Positions 21,656 to 33,899 of a stretch of 64,000 nucleotides of DNA are shown here, piece after piece. The notes under the pieces were generated by a model. It saw nothing but the letters and a program-made list of their open reading frames with translations. It was not told the origin of the DNA and searched no databases. The first letter of the stretch is position 1. Every line of letters begins with the position of its first letter. The DNA comes from Cryptomeria japonica (taxonomy: Eukaryota > Streptophyta > Pinopsida > Cupressales > Cupressaceae): the NCBI RefSeq assembly GCF_030272615.1, contig NC_081414.1, forward strand, positions 235,434,733 through 235,498,732, in the 5' to 3' direction. Both the position numbers and the translations under genes were made by a program.

Positions 21656-23962
21656 TGTTAGCACACATATTTTATAAAATTTTATGTGCTATTATGGAGC
21701 ATTTACTGTTGGCTTGCATGTGCAGGAACCTTATGAGCACGGGCGAAATTCTCTAAGGATCAGCTGTTTTAGGAGTATCAAGACCCTGTGGGATAGCTGG
21801 GATCACTATTATTCATGGTGGATGGCTCATTTTTTCAAAATTGCAAAATTTCAATCATCAGCATAAGTAGTCCCGATGAAACAACATTGGCAAGAAAAAG
21901 AAGGGTTATCAACATGAAATTACTGATAAATCAGGAGGCAGATTCATTGGAGCACTTAAATGATATTCAACACAATGCGCACTCTTAGAAAAGTCATACC
22001 ATCGGGATAGTTTATTTCGATGAGGTAGAAGGAGGGCGTATCCCAAGGAAACCAAAGTTTTACAAAAGACTGGCAAAGATGGAGGCTAAAGATCGAGCAA
22101 GTTTGATTGATCAGACGATGATCGCAGAGGATTTGACGGTTATCGCTATAACACAAGATGGAGATGCATGATGGTTTAAACCCGTGACTTGGCGACTAAG
22201 CATGTGGAGAAAAGGGGAGACTAATTAGCGTGCAATTTCAAGATGGATTAATGGTTGTTGTTATACCGCAAGCTGAAGTTGCACGACCTATATCCCTTGC
22301 GACATAGCGACTGCCAAGGTGGAAAATGAAGTGTAATCCTGATAGATCTGCAAGTGAGTCAAAAATGTGCCACGTGGTGGAGTGCAGAAGAAGAACTTAG
22401 GTCCAATGGCTGATGAAATGGCTAGACAGATTAGGTCCAGGGGTAGTCAAGGTGGATCAACAGGCGAACCAAAAGGTGACACGCGGCATGGATAGACATA
22501 TAAAAGAGAGAACTACTCAGGTAGCATTAAAGGTCGAGCAGATAAGGATGATCGGGTAGTCAAATGAATCGATCCAAGGGTGGTTGCTATACCGCGATCA
22601 GAAGGTGCTCAATGTGTATTCATCGCAACTTGGCGACTAACCACTAGCGATGGGCAGTAGACTGAGGTGGTTAAGGCAAAAGGTATCAATGAAACTAAAG
22701 AATTGATAGGACTTGTGAATGACTCACCGAGGAGGAAATTTGGCCGAAAAGATAAAGGGTGATCCGCAGATGAAACAAAAGAAGATACGTGGCACGAATG
22801 GATGTGCAACAAAGGGGAAAATTCCTAAAAATAATAAAAGGGAAGTGCTTTACGTTGTTTAAAAAGTGCATTAAATATAAAATTTACTTATATTTGAATG
22901 AATGCCTTGAATATACATCTTAGGGTAAAGTATTATTTTTATATAAATGGATGCTATATTTGCAGAATTATTTTCTTAAAATATAAATACTTTGGTTTTT
23001 CTCGACTATTTTAAACCAGTATTTATACAAAGACAATTGATTTTTTAATCTAAGGTGGAGTATGCCTAAATTAAGGAATTTGATTGGCTTATCTTATGTG
23101 TAGAAAATAATGAGAGGATGATGAATATTTGCCGAGAAACGTTATCAAAGCAAAGGATGAAGGATATATTATCTCTTATCAGAGAAGTCTATAGGAAGAA
23201 GAAGTTTCATTTTGTGCAAGTAATCTATAATGAAGTATTTACAAGTGCAGCTTATGTATGCAATTATTTACTGAAGATTAATATACAAGGTTCACTGTCT
23301 CTTTTTTCAGATATTGTGTACACTTTTGTGTTGATGAGTTATCTTTGTCCTCTTGATAAATCTATTTATATACTTGCTATGATGTGAATCACATGTCATT
23401 GCATTAAATGAAAGATTGAGTTCTTATTGTTTGTGTAACGCATACTGAACCTTCATAGTTGATGAGAAATTGTCTCTTGAGTTGATAAGATATTTTGTCC
23501 ACAAAGTGTCATATATATCCCTGGATAGAGGCACTGGTTTGTTATTGATCTTTTAAGGTCTTTGATTTGCATTCATTCAAGGTCCTTGATAAAGAAACGT
23601 TCTTCCCAAATCCTATATGAGTTGATCTATGTAGGGTTTATTTAAATCCTAAAAGCAATTTCATTTTTCATATACATTCACAATTATTTCTTTTCAAAGC
23701 ATTCAGTTAAAGCACATAATAAAGCATAGTTGTAGAACAATAATTTGCCAATTGTGTAAACTTTATAAAAGGTTTAAATCCACTATAAATAACCTCTTTT
23801 TGTGCTTGAGAGGAAGAGGCACACCCACCTAGGTTCAGTGGAGCCTAAAGTGCAGAGGGATTTGGTCTTTGACCATCCTTGTTCGTTGGCCAAGGATGAT
23901 TAGATTACTTGAGCATTTGGCAAGTCTTTTGGTTTTCCAATCCATGGTTTTGGGCACCAATA
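21656..23962 (+). repeat. Gypsy-B 5' LTR
   Basis: 2307 bp, starting TGTTAGCACACA and ending CACCAATA (TA rather than CA, in both copies). It lacks two blocks present in the 3' LTR (equivalent to 31083-31491 and about 32612-32780). No coding content. Confidence 0.92.
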
Positions 23963-23964
23963 GA

Positions 23965-23982
23965 TTGGCGACTCTGCTAGGA
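23965..23982 (+). other. Gypsy-B primer binding site
   Basis: TTGGCGACTCTGCTAGGA begins two bases after the LTR. It resembles the site described for Ogre-type elements as complementary to an arginine tRNA; that identification is from memory. The following leader to 24263 is non-coding. Confidence 0.75.
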
Positions 23983-24263
23983 AACTTTTGCAAAGTTTTC
24001 AAAATATTTGGTAGTTTATTTCAGACTCTACTGGAGGGAGATCCTAGAAGATCAGTTAAATTGGTAATATTTCCTCTTAGGAGTTGGCAACTCTACTTTT
24101 CAATACATGAATAATAATTGGTATGTCAAGAAATTAAGAGAAACCCCTAGGAATTTGTCAATAATATTTATGTAGGGGAGGAGGTCTCTGCACAAGGGAC
24201 AAGAAGATTTTGTTCAGTTGAGTCCTAAGAAAAGGAACAAACAGAAGAAATCAAACATGGTAT

Positions 24264-26613
24264 TTGAAGGTTATAGGAGATTTCCTAGTAGGGAGGAAGA
24301 TTCTTCATCTGCTAGCAAATCTGAAAAATAAGGAGGAAAACCCTTTTTATAAAATAAGTACAAAAGATAACAGATATAGTCATGTTGAGATCTTGACTGA
24401 AGAGGATAAGCAACTAGATGAAATCATACTTAAAATGGCCGATTTAAATGGAGATGAATCCAAGATGGTAAAAGCTCTTAAGAGAGAACTGGATTGGGTG
24501 TTGCAAAAACTAGGAATAAATAGAGATACAATTCAAAGCCCTAGGCTAGAAGAAATTGAAGACAAAAGTAAAGGTGAAGAAAATAGGCCAACAATTCCTA
24601 AATATAGTCCCCCTCATATGAGAAGAATAGAATAGCCTTTTGTAACTTATGATAACCCGTTATTAGATGGAACTTGAAGATGGAGGGATGTACATAGGGA
24701 TCAAAGTGAAGAAATGCAAGAGGATGGAATAAGGAAGGAAAATGATGGGAACAAGAATAACACAAATAGAGGTAATCATATATGAAATAATGGGTATGGC
24801 AGCAATCAAAATAATGGACATAATAGAGGTAACAATTGCAATTATGGAAATGGCAATGGTGGAGACAGGAACAACAATAATGGAAACAATGGGAACAATG
24901 GTAATCATGGCAATACTAGTAGATTCAATAGAGGAAGTATGAACAATCAAGGCAACCATCATATTGGTAGAAGGTCGATGATCATTGAAAGATAGAGATA
25001 GTTGGATTTCACTGGCATTGTTGGTTATCCAAAGCAGATCACTAGTGATTTAAGATCATCAATCCCCAAATTCTCAGGGAATGGAACTGATTCAATAGAA
25101 CAACATGTAGTTAATGTAAAAAATATCATTGAATAATTTGAGTTTCCTCATGAGGATATATTTATGAAGTTGTTCGTTCAATCTTTGACAGAAGATGCAA
25201 GGGAATGGTATATGAATCTTCCTGGTGGATGTATTGACAGTTGGGATGATTTTGTAACATTGTTCTTGGAAAAATTTGGAGATCATAATGACCCTTCATT
25301 TGCATCCCATGAACTAACAAGTATAAAGAAAAATTAGAATGAATCAGTTGCTGAGTTTAATAAAAGATTTAATAGTATTAAATAGAGTACCCAAAGATGT
25401 CAGACCCGTTGATTCTTTTCTGATTAACTTTTATTTGAGCTCTTTTGAAAGCAAAACCCATTATGAGATTTTGTCTCATAGACCTGATACTTTACAACAA
25501 GCATTAAAGATCGCTGCTACTATTGAAAACAATAAGAAAGTTGTTGGGAAAATTGCTAAAAGAGATGATCCAAAGTTATACAATCCTAGGGTTCCCAAGA
25601 AACTTGACCTTACTCAAATCATGGACATGCTTAAGGACATAAAAGGTAAACAAATTTTTAATGAAAAGCCACCATACAAAAATAATAAGCAAATGAATTT
25701 CAATAGGCCCAGACTCCATGATATGCCTTATAACACCAACTGGAAAGATGAGAAGCCAATAAAACCAAATCCGAGTAAGGAAACTCCAAATACACTGAAG
25801 AGAGCAAATAAGTTTGTGGGATATTTTCCATGGTGTGAGGTCTGCAATCTTCCCCATGATGAAAATCAATGCATGATTGCACAGGGTCTAATGGAGGATT
25901 GGCATCAAGAAGAGGAATGTGAGCCTACAATTAATGTTTTGTCATCAGATCCTATGTGGGGTAGAGATGAGGATTCATTTGAGGAAGAGCAACATTCAGA
26001 TATGCGAAGGATGAGAAACCATCAACAATATAGCATACAACAAGTTTTTTTTGATGATGATGAAGATACCCCTACCTTGAGAAAATTATTTCAAGAGGAA
26101 GCAATGCCTTCTTTGAGAAACTTGACTGAGGAGGAGAAGAGAGCATTCACAGTGGTTGTTGTTGCCCAGGCCAAGAGTAATTACCAGCTGAGAAGTAGAA
26201 CAGTGAATCTTGAACAAGGGCGACCTGCAGGAATATTCGCAAAAGTTTCAAAACAAAATATGAACAGGAAGGAAAATGACAAGAAAGGAAAAGAGGCTCC
26301 AAGTGAACTAGCAAAGCAGATTGATGCCCTAAAGTTGGTCAAGCCTATGGAGAAAAAACAAAGTAGTAAGCCTCTTTCAAACTGTGGAAATTTTATGTCT
26401 CAAACGTTGTCTCGGGTAAAAATTTCTCTGTCTTTGCTTGAAGTGATGAAATACCCAAATTACAAGAATGAGACTTTAAAAATCATATCAAATGTGGGTG
26501 ATGTTAATAAAGAATATCCAACATCAAAAGAAAATCCTCTTGTGGTATATTTAGGCACATCCATTACCAAGAGCTTTGCACAAGTGGATCCTTTTTATTT
26601 ACATTGCTTATAA
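24264..26613 (+). pseudogene. Gypsy-B gag
   Basis: The N-terminal acidic helical part (24264-24635) is followed by an Asn/Gly-rich low-complexity stretch (about 24730-24950), then the retrotransposon gag core with AREWYMNLPGG and SWDDFVTLFLEKFG (about 25195-25275) and NESVAEFNKRFNS (about 25340). A 424-codon ORF (25339-26613) continues with a knuckle-like CEVCNLPHDENQC (about 25840), a Lys-rich tail and entry into the protease region. Interrupted by several TAG/TGA/TAA codons. Gag forms the particle and packages the RNA. Confidence 0.85.
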
Positions 26614-27480
26614 ACAATAAGATGGTAAGAACCTGCATGATAGACTCAGGAGCAATAGTAAATATTATTCCAGAGGATGTCATGAAAGAGATGGGAATGA
26701 AGGTAGATACCCCTTATGGAAAATGTTATGCAATGGATAATAAGTTAGTCCCAGTGGTTGGGATCATGAAGGATATTGAGTTCAGGTTTCCAGCTTGTCC
26801 AGACACTACCTATAAAATAGATGTAATAGTTGTACAAGTGCCTACGAACTATGAAATGATGTTATCCAGACAGTGGTCAAGCTTGGTAAGTGGATATATA
26901 CAGTTAGATCTATCATATGCTACCATCCCTATCAAAGGAGCAGAAGTAAGAATCAACAGAGAACCAAGATCTCCCTACCTCATAGAGAAAGTTGATCTGG
27001 ATCAAGTAACTTGCTTTTGCCATTCGAACATGGACAACTTTCAAGTAAGTATTTCTAAACCTATAGAAGTCGAAAAAATTGCAGAGGTTGTTAAACACAA
27101 TGGAAGTTTAATTTGGAAATTGTATTTTGATGGTGCCTGCAGTAAGGATGGAAATGGAGCAGGAGTTGTGTTTATTTTACCTAATGGAAAATCTTTTAAA
27201 TACTTTCTCATTGGCTTTTGAATGCACTAATAATATTGTTGAATATGAAGCTCTCTTATTAGGACTTAAATTAGCAAACATGCATGACTTTAAGTTATTA
27301 ACAATTTATGGTGATTCATAATTAGTTGTTTCACAAGTTAGAGGTAAATTTGCTGCAAAAAATACAAAATTGAAAAGTTATAGGAATGAGGTTTGGGATT
27401 ATATTGAATTTTTTGATGCTTTTTTCATTAATTGGACTGAAAGGTCCAATAATATTTTGGCGGACTTTATGGCTAATCTA
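26604..27480 (+). pseudogene. Gypsy-B protease followed by archaeal-type RNase H
   Basis: Protease motif MIDSGAIVNIIP near 26640, then a 150-residue linker, then an RNase H fold: WKLYFDGACSKDGNGAG (27112-27162), VEYEALLLGLKLA, IYGDS, and NILADFMANLAV at the end. The acidic residues expected in an RNase H active site (Asp, Glu, Asp, Asp) are all present. A frameshift near 27210 and a TAA at 27319 (CAA expected) break it. Placing this RNase H before the reverse transcriptase differs from the usual PR-RT-RH-aRH-IN order of Tat elements, as in Gypsy-A. Confidence 0.85.
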
Positions 27481-27954
27481 GCAGTTAAACATAATGATAT
27501 CCCTTTTAATGATATTATGCAAGTTGAAATTAAAACAAGACCATTTGTTCCTGATAATGTTAAGAGTTGGCAAGTGTTTGATGATGACAGGGATATGCTA
27601 AGATTTCTCTTTTGTGAAGACCAGTGTGCAGACCAACAAATTGATTGGAATGGACTTGTAGAAGATAAGGATGACATAGAAATAGTACTTGGGAAGGAGG
27701 TGTTGCAGCTAAAGACAAATAAAATCCTAAAGGGATTGGTAGACCTGGAAAGAATGTTTGATGATAAAGACATGACCAGTTTTAAAACTAGTTCAGGAGG
27801 ATGTGAAGGTGTTGAAAAATTAAACTTGGGAAGTGAGAGAAATCCAAGAGAAGTGTATATTGGAAAAAAGCTCACACCAAATATTAGAATGACATTGATA
27901 AATTTATTGAGGAAGCATATAGAGAAGACCTTTTTCAGCATGAGGTACCATTAA
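27370..27954 (+). pseudogene. Gypsy-B end of RNase H and linker to RT
   Basis: 194-codon ORF that begins inside the last RNase H segment (to about 27480) and continues as an acidic linker without recognised motifs. A frameshift near 27935 leads into the QHEVPLKPDAKPFGQKQRP entry to the reverse transcriptase. The short FAWSYxDM-type segment normally found just before it, present in Gypsy-A near 51340, appears to be missing. Confidence 0.65.
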
Positions 27955-28540
27955 AACCGGATGCTAAACCTTTCGGGCAAAAGCAAAGGCCTATAAACCC
28001 GACTTTGGCTCCAAATATGAAGGAGGAGTTAATGAAAATGAGAAATGCAAGGATTATTGGGCCTATAAGACACTCAACATGGGTGTCAAACTTAGTACCA
28101 GTACGAAAGAAAAATGGTGATATTAGGTTATGTGTAGATTTCAGAAATCTAAATGTTTCATCTTTGAAGGATAACTATGTTTTGCCTAACATGGAAGCTC
28201 TGTTGCAAAAGGTTATAGGAAATGAATTGTTGTCTATGATGGATGGGTTTTCAAGCTATAACCAAGTTAAGGTCAAGGAGTCAAAGAAATACAAGACAAC
28301 CTTTACTACACCATGGGGGACTTATGTATATGCAAGGATGCCTTTTGGGTTAAGAAATGTAGGAGATACATTCCTAAGGGCCATGGATGTATCCTTTGAA
28401 GGGTTAATTGATCATATTTTAGCAGTGTACCAAGATGATATGATTGTTTACTCTAAAAATATAGAAAACCATTGTAACGATTTAGAAAATAAAATTATTA
28501 GAGCATTAGAATAATGGCATATCTTTGAATCCTAAAAAAT
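27938..28540 (+). pseudogene. Gypsy-B reverse transcriptase
   Basis: Starts in the frame just after 27938. Motifs: HSTWVSNLVPVRKKNGDIRLCVDFRNLN, MMDGFSSYNQVKV, TPWGTYVYARMPFGLRN and the catalytic box AVYQDDMIVYS (28422-28450). The box is YQDD instead of the usual Y(M/V)DD; both aspartates are kept. The ORF breaks at a TAA at 28512-28514. Confidence 0.9.
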
Positions 28541-29421
28541 GTCACTTCGGGGTTACTGAAGGAAATTTGTTAGGCCATATTGTTTCAAAATATGGTGTAA
28601 GAATTGATCCAAAAAGGATTGTTGATATTGATAAAATTCAAATCCCAAAAACAGTTAAAGCAATTCAATCTTTTTTCGATCAGATTAACTTTGTAAGAAG
28701 ATTTGTCTCAATTTTTTCTAAAATCATAAAGCCTATTGCTGAAATGTTGAAAAAGGGTGCTGAAATAAAATGGACTAATGAGGCTCTTGAAGCTTTTGTA
28801 AATATAAAAAGAGTCATCAAAGAAGCCCCCATATTAAAATCACCTGATTTCTCTAAACCCTTCCAAGTGTTTTCATTTGCTTCATTCCATACTATTGTTG
28901 TTGTCATGTTACAAAATAATGATGAAGGTCATGAACAACCAGTGGCATTTTTTAGCAAAACATTGCAAGCATCCAAGTTGAATTATGATTTAAATGAAAA
29001 ACAAGCTTATGCTCTTGTAAAAGCTATGAAATCTTTTAGACCCTATCTAGTTGGTGCCACTGTCATTGCCTATGTACCAAATGTTGTTGTTAAAGATACT
29101 TTCAAACAATTAGAAACTACTAGAAGGAGATGCAGATGGATAAACCAGATCCAAGAATTTAGTATTGATTTACAAATCACAAAGCTGGTAAGGGGTCAAG
29201 GTTTAGCAAAATCGATGGCAAAATCCAATCTTGAAGCAACACGGGTAAATCAGGTAGAATTGGGAGATGTACAAATTAGCATTGAGAGATGTAATTGGTA
29301 CAAAAATATTGTATATTACTTAAAATACATGAAATGTCCAGATATTTTAAATGGTAGTCAGAAGAGGACTTTAAAGCTTCAAACATCTAAGTATGTGTTA
29401 CTTAATGGAGATCTATACTAG
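28525..29421 (+). pseudogene. Gypsy-B RT connection and canonical (degenerate) RNase H
   Basis: MNPKKCHFGVTEGNLLGHIVS is the end of the RT palm and thumb. FFDQINFVRRFVSIFSKIIKPIAEML leads to the retroviral-type RNase H (FSFASFHTIVVVMLQN, QPVAFFSKTL, NEKQAYALVKAMKSFRPYL). The first catalytic Asp, normally in (L/V)DAS, is Phe in SFAS. This canonical RNase H therefore looks inactive, in line with takeover by the extra domain upstream. Confidence 0.85.
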
Positions 29422-29439
29422 AAAAATAGAGATGGTATT

Positions 29440-30550
29440 GTTTTATTATGTCTAGATGAGTGTCGAGCATCTGTTGTGTTGAGAGACTTACATGAAGGAG
29501 TGTGTGGAGGCCATTTCTTAGCCAAAACCACGGCTCATAAAATTCTAAATGCTAGTTATTATTGGCCCCAAATTTTTAGAGATTGTCATGCTTATATCAG
29601 AAAATGTGAAACATGTCAAAAGTTCTCAAGAAAACTTAAGTATAACAGAGCCATTCCTCAGACCCATTCATACAGAGGAACCATTACAGATGTGGGGTAT
29701 TGACCTCATAGGGGAAATAGAAAAAAAATCTAGTGGTGGGCACAAATGGATTTTGGTAGCTACTGACTATTTTACTAAGTGGGTTGAAGCCATTCCTACA
29801 AGACAGGCTACTAGCAAAGTTGTGATAAAGTTTCTTTTGGAAAATATTCTTACTAGATTTGGGGTACCTCAGAATATTGTGGTAGATAATGGGATGTGTT
29901 TCAGATCCAATGAGTTCTCTAATTTCTGTGAAAACTATGGCATCACTTTGTCCTATTCATCACCTTACCATCCCCAAGGAAATGGGCAAGCAGAATCCAG
30001 TAATAAAAACTTGTTTAAAATTATCAAAAGGATGTTGAGTGATAATAAAAGAGCTTGGGATTCAAAATTGATATTAGCAGTATGGGTTGACAGAGTGACA
30101 ATTAAGAAATCCTAAGGATTTGCTCCATATGAGCTTGTGTATGGAAAAGAAGCAAGATTACCTTTGAGTAATTTGCACCCAGTTTATAAATTTGTTACAG
30201 ATACATTTTCAGAAGAAGTAAATTTTATGAGGGACAGACTGATGGCTTTGGCTCAGTTGGATGAATGTAGAAAACAAGCTCAAGAAAGAAATATTTAGAG
30301 ACAATAGATGGTTAAGACCTTACATGATAAAAGGGCTTGTGACAAAACTTTTGAGGAGGGAGAATGGGTGCTAAAATGGAATGCCAAAGACCAAGACAAA
30401 GGAAAACATGGAAAATTTGATGCACTCTGGGTAGGACCTTATATTATCTTTGCGAAAGGTGGAGAAAAATCATATTACTTGCAGGATACTGATGGAGAAA
30501 TACAAGAATTTCCAGTCCACGCCCAATACCTTAAGCATTTCTTCTCTTGA
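29440..30550 (+). pseudogene. Gypsy-B integrase
   Basis: HHCC finger: LHEGVCGGHFLAKTTAHKIL with KCETCQK. Catalytic core: MWGIDLIGEI (Asp), VVDNGMCF (Asp), NGQAESSNK (Glu). The C-terminal GKHGKFDALWVGPYII segment (30390-30455) is the GPY-type DNA-binding region. Interrupted by a frameshift near 29680 and stops near 30113, 30297 and 30306. The 150 bp after the stop is AT-rich 3' sequence; only a weak purine stretch precedes the LTR. Confidence 0.88.
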
Positions 30551-30700
30551 TGATTAGGGAGTATTTCTTGTATTATAGTAATATAGTTTTTTCTCTTGTT
30601 TTTTGTTATATGTTTTCAATTTTCATTATGGTTTGCTTATCCAAAGATAGTTGAGATCTCTCTATGCTCACATGGATCATAGGTCCCCAGAAAGAGCCAC

Positions 30701-33584
30701 TATTAGCACACATTTTTTGCAAAATTTTATGTGCTATTATGGAGCATTTACTGTTGTCTTGCATGTGCAGGAACCTTATTAGCATGGGCAAAATTCTCTA
30801 AGGATCAGTTGTTTCAGGAGTATTAAGACCCTGTGGGATAGCTAGGATCACTATTATTCATGGTGGATGGCTCATTTTTTCAAAATTGCAAAATTTCAAT
30901 TAATTGCATAAGTAGTTCCGATGAAACAACATTAGCAAGCAAAAGAAGGGTTATCGGCATGACATTTACCGATAAATCAGGAGGCGGATTCATTGGATCA
31001 CTTAAATGATATTCAACACAATGCGCACTCTTAGAAAAATCATACCATCAGGATAGTTTGTTTCGATGAGGCAGAAGGAGGGTTTTTTCTATCGGCATGC
31101 ATCGGCTTATCGGCAAAGTGTAACAATTGTTATAACGATAGCCGATGAGGCTATCGGTGTAACTAGTAACGATGAAAAGGAAGTGCAGATCATGGACTAA
31201 TAGCATCGGGAGATTAGAAATAATAAAGAAATTCTATCTTGATACCCGATGACTAAGGGAACTAAAGGCAGGCCCATCGGAGAAAAAGACCATATCGGGA
31301 CAGCGCAGAAACAGTTAGGCCGATCCCCGATGATAGGAGTTGCATCAGAAGAGGGAAATCCTTTATCCCGCATTGTTTGTGGGACAAGCTTTTTTAACGT
31401 TTAAGTCCAAAACAACTTGTATGATAACTATCGAAAGACAAAAGGCTTTTGGCGTGAAGAAGGCTGAAGCCAGTGGACCCCGCACGTGTACGTATCCCGA
31501 GGAAACCAAAGTTTTACAAAAGACTGGTGAGGATGGAGGCTAAAGATCGAGCAAGTTTGACTGATTAGACAGTGATCATAGAGGATTTGACGGTTGTCTC
31601 TATAACGCAGGATGGAGATGCACGATGGTTTAAACCCGCAACTTGGCGACTATGCATGTTTGAAAAAGGGGAGACTAACAAGCACACAAGTTCAGGATGG
31701 ATCAACAGTTGTCGCTCTACCGCAAGGTGAAGTTGCATGACCTATATCCCTTGTGACATAATGACTACCAAGGTGGAAAATGAAGTGGAGTCCTGGTAGA
31801 TCTGTAAGCGAGTAAAAAATATGCCATGTGGTCGAGCGCAGAAGAAGAACTTAGGTCCAGTGGTGGATGAAATGGCTAGACAGATCAGGTCTAGTGGCAA
31901 TCAAGGTGGATCCATAGGCAAACCAAAAGGTGGCACGCGACATGGACAGATAAAGGAAAGAGAGAATTGCTGAGGTAGGGTTAAAGGCCGAGCAGATAAG
32001 GACCATCGGATGGTCAGATGAATTGATCTAAGGGTGGTCGCTATACTGCGATCGAAAGGTGCTCGATCTGTATTCATCGTGGCTTGTCGAATAACCGCTA
32101 GTGGCATGCATTAGACTGAGGCGGTTAAGGCAGAAGGTATCAATGAAACTAAAGAATTGATAGGACTTATGAATGACTCACCGAGGAGGAAATTTGGCCA
32201 AAAAGATAAAGGGTGATCGACATATGAACCAAAAGAAGATACGTGGCACGAGCAAAGGGGCAAATTCCTAAAAATAATAAAAGGGAAGTGCTTTACATTG
32301 TTTAAAAAGTGCATTAAATATTAAATATACTTATATTTGAATGAATTACTTGAATATACATCTTAGGGTAAAGTATTGTTTTTATATAAATGAATGTTAT
32401 ATTCGTAGAATTATTTTCTTAAAATATAAATACTTTGGTTTTTCTGGACTATTTTAAACCAGTATTTATACAAAGACAATTGATTTTTTAATCTAAGGTG
32501 GAGTATGCCTAAATTAAGGAATTTGATTGGCTTATCTTATTTGCATAAAATAATGAGAGGATGATGAATATTTGCCGAGAAATGTTATCAAAGCGAAGGA
32601 TGAAGGATATATTATTAAATCATCATTTAGTATGTTTAAAAGGTTCTCATTTATAAATTTTATTAAATCAAAGGGTGTGTCCTTTCATATATACTTTTTG
32701 ATTCAGATACATATAGGGAGTCATTTTTTATGGAAAAGAGAGGCCAAAAGAAAGACACAAGAAAGGACATAATGCTGTAGGGATTGAATATTATCTTGTA
32801 TCAGAGAAGTCTATAGGAAGAAGAAGTATCATTTTGTGCAAGCAATCTATAATGAAGTATTTACAAGTGCAACTTATGTATGCAATTATTTCTTGAAGAT
32901 TAATATACAAGATTCACTGTCTCTTTTTTCAAATATTGTGTACACTTTTGTGTTGATGAGTTATCTTTGTCATCTTGATAAATCTGTTTATAGACTTGCT
33001 ATGATGTGAATCACATGCCGTTGCATTAAATGAAAGATTGAGTTCTTATTGTTTGTGTAACGCATACTGAACCTTCATAGTTGATGAGAAATTATCTCTT
33101 GAGTTTGTAAGATATTTTGTCCACAAAGTGTCATATATATCCCTGGATAGAGGCACTGGTCTGTTATTGATCTTTTAAGGTCTTTGATTTGCATGCATTC
33201 AAGGTCCTTGATAAAGAAATGATCTTCCTGAATCCTATATGAACTAATCTATGCAGATTTTATTTAAATCATGAAAGCAATCTCATTTTCAATATACATT
33301 CACAATTATTTCTTTTCAAAGCATTCAGTTAAAGCACATAATAAAGCATAGTTGGAGAACAATAATTTGCCAGTTGTGTAAACTTGCTAAAAGGTTTAAA
33401 TCCACTATAAATAACCTCTTTTTGTGCTTGAGAGGAAGAGGCACACCCACCTAAGTTCAGTGGAGCCTAAAGTGCAGAGGGATTTGGTCTTTGACCATCC
33501 TTGTTCGTTGGCCAAGGCTAATTGGATTACTTGAGGATTTGGCAAGTCTTTTGGTTTTCCCATCTGTGGTTTTGGGCACCAATA
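30701..33584 (+). repeat. Gypsy-B 3' LTR
   Basis: 2884 bp. The first two bases are TA instead of TG. It contains a 409-bp block (31083-31491) rich in ATCGG/CCGAT words and a second block of about 170 bp (near 32612-32780), both missing from the 5' LTR; together they account for the full length difference. Confidence 0.92.
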
Positions 33585-33899
33585 GAGCTTATTGTCAATC
33601 TTGTAACCTCTGATTTCATCAACTTGACCATACAATTTATGAAACATTTCCCAAGCCTCTTTGATTGTAGAACACTTCTCAATGTGAAAAATGAGGTCAT
33701 CTGATACATACTTATGCAAAGTTCCAAGAGCCATGCAATTATTAATGAGCCATTCTAATTAAGAATTAGGGTCAGGTGGTGTTGCTATTGTTCCATCTAT
33801 GTAATGCGTGAGTCCTTTTTTCATTAATTTGCTCCATGTTTTAATTTTCCAAGATGCATAATTATGTGGAGTTAAAGGTGGAAATTTATGAGGACTCAT
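33585..33899 (-). pseudogene. Copia-B gag, N-terminal part
   Basis: ATG at 33899. UBN2-type gag start FPPLTPHNYASWKIKTW, one TAA at about 33756, then LGTLHKYVSDDLIFHIEKCS and EIRGYKIDNKL, where Gypsy-B interrupts (TSD GAGCT). The frame resumes in 21637-21655 and then 15049. Confidence 0.9.

Larger units (their letters stand above)
21656..33584 (+). mobile_element. Gypsy-B: Tat-like Ty3/Gypsy element with RNase H between PR and RT
   Basis: 11.9 kb between GAGCT duplications (21651-21655 and 33585-33589), inserted in Copia-B gag only 15 bp from the element X border. LTRs 21656-23962 and 30701-33584. Order: PBS, gag, PR, archaeal-type RNase H, RT, degenerate RNase H, IN. About 8 percent difference over the first 290 bp of the LTRs by eye, so it is older than Copia-A and Gypsy-A. 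Coding frames carry many stops and several frameshifts. Confidence 0.93.

Noticed and set aside
24663-24962. Ile/Ser-rich ORF resembling a membrane protein
   Set aside because: Antisense translation of an Asn/Gly-rich gag linker (AAT/ATT repeats).
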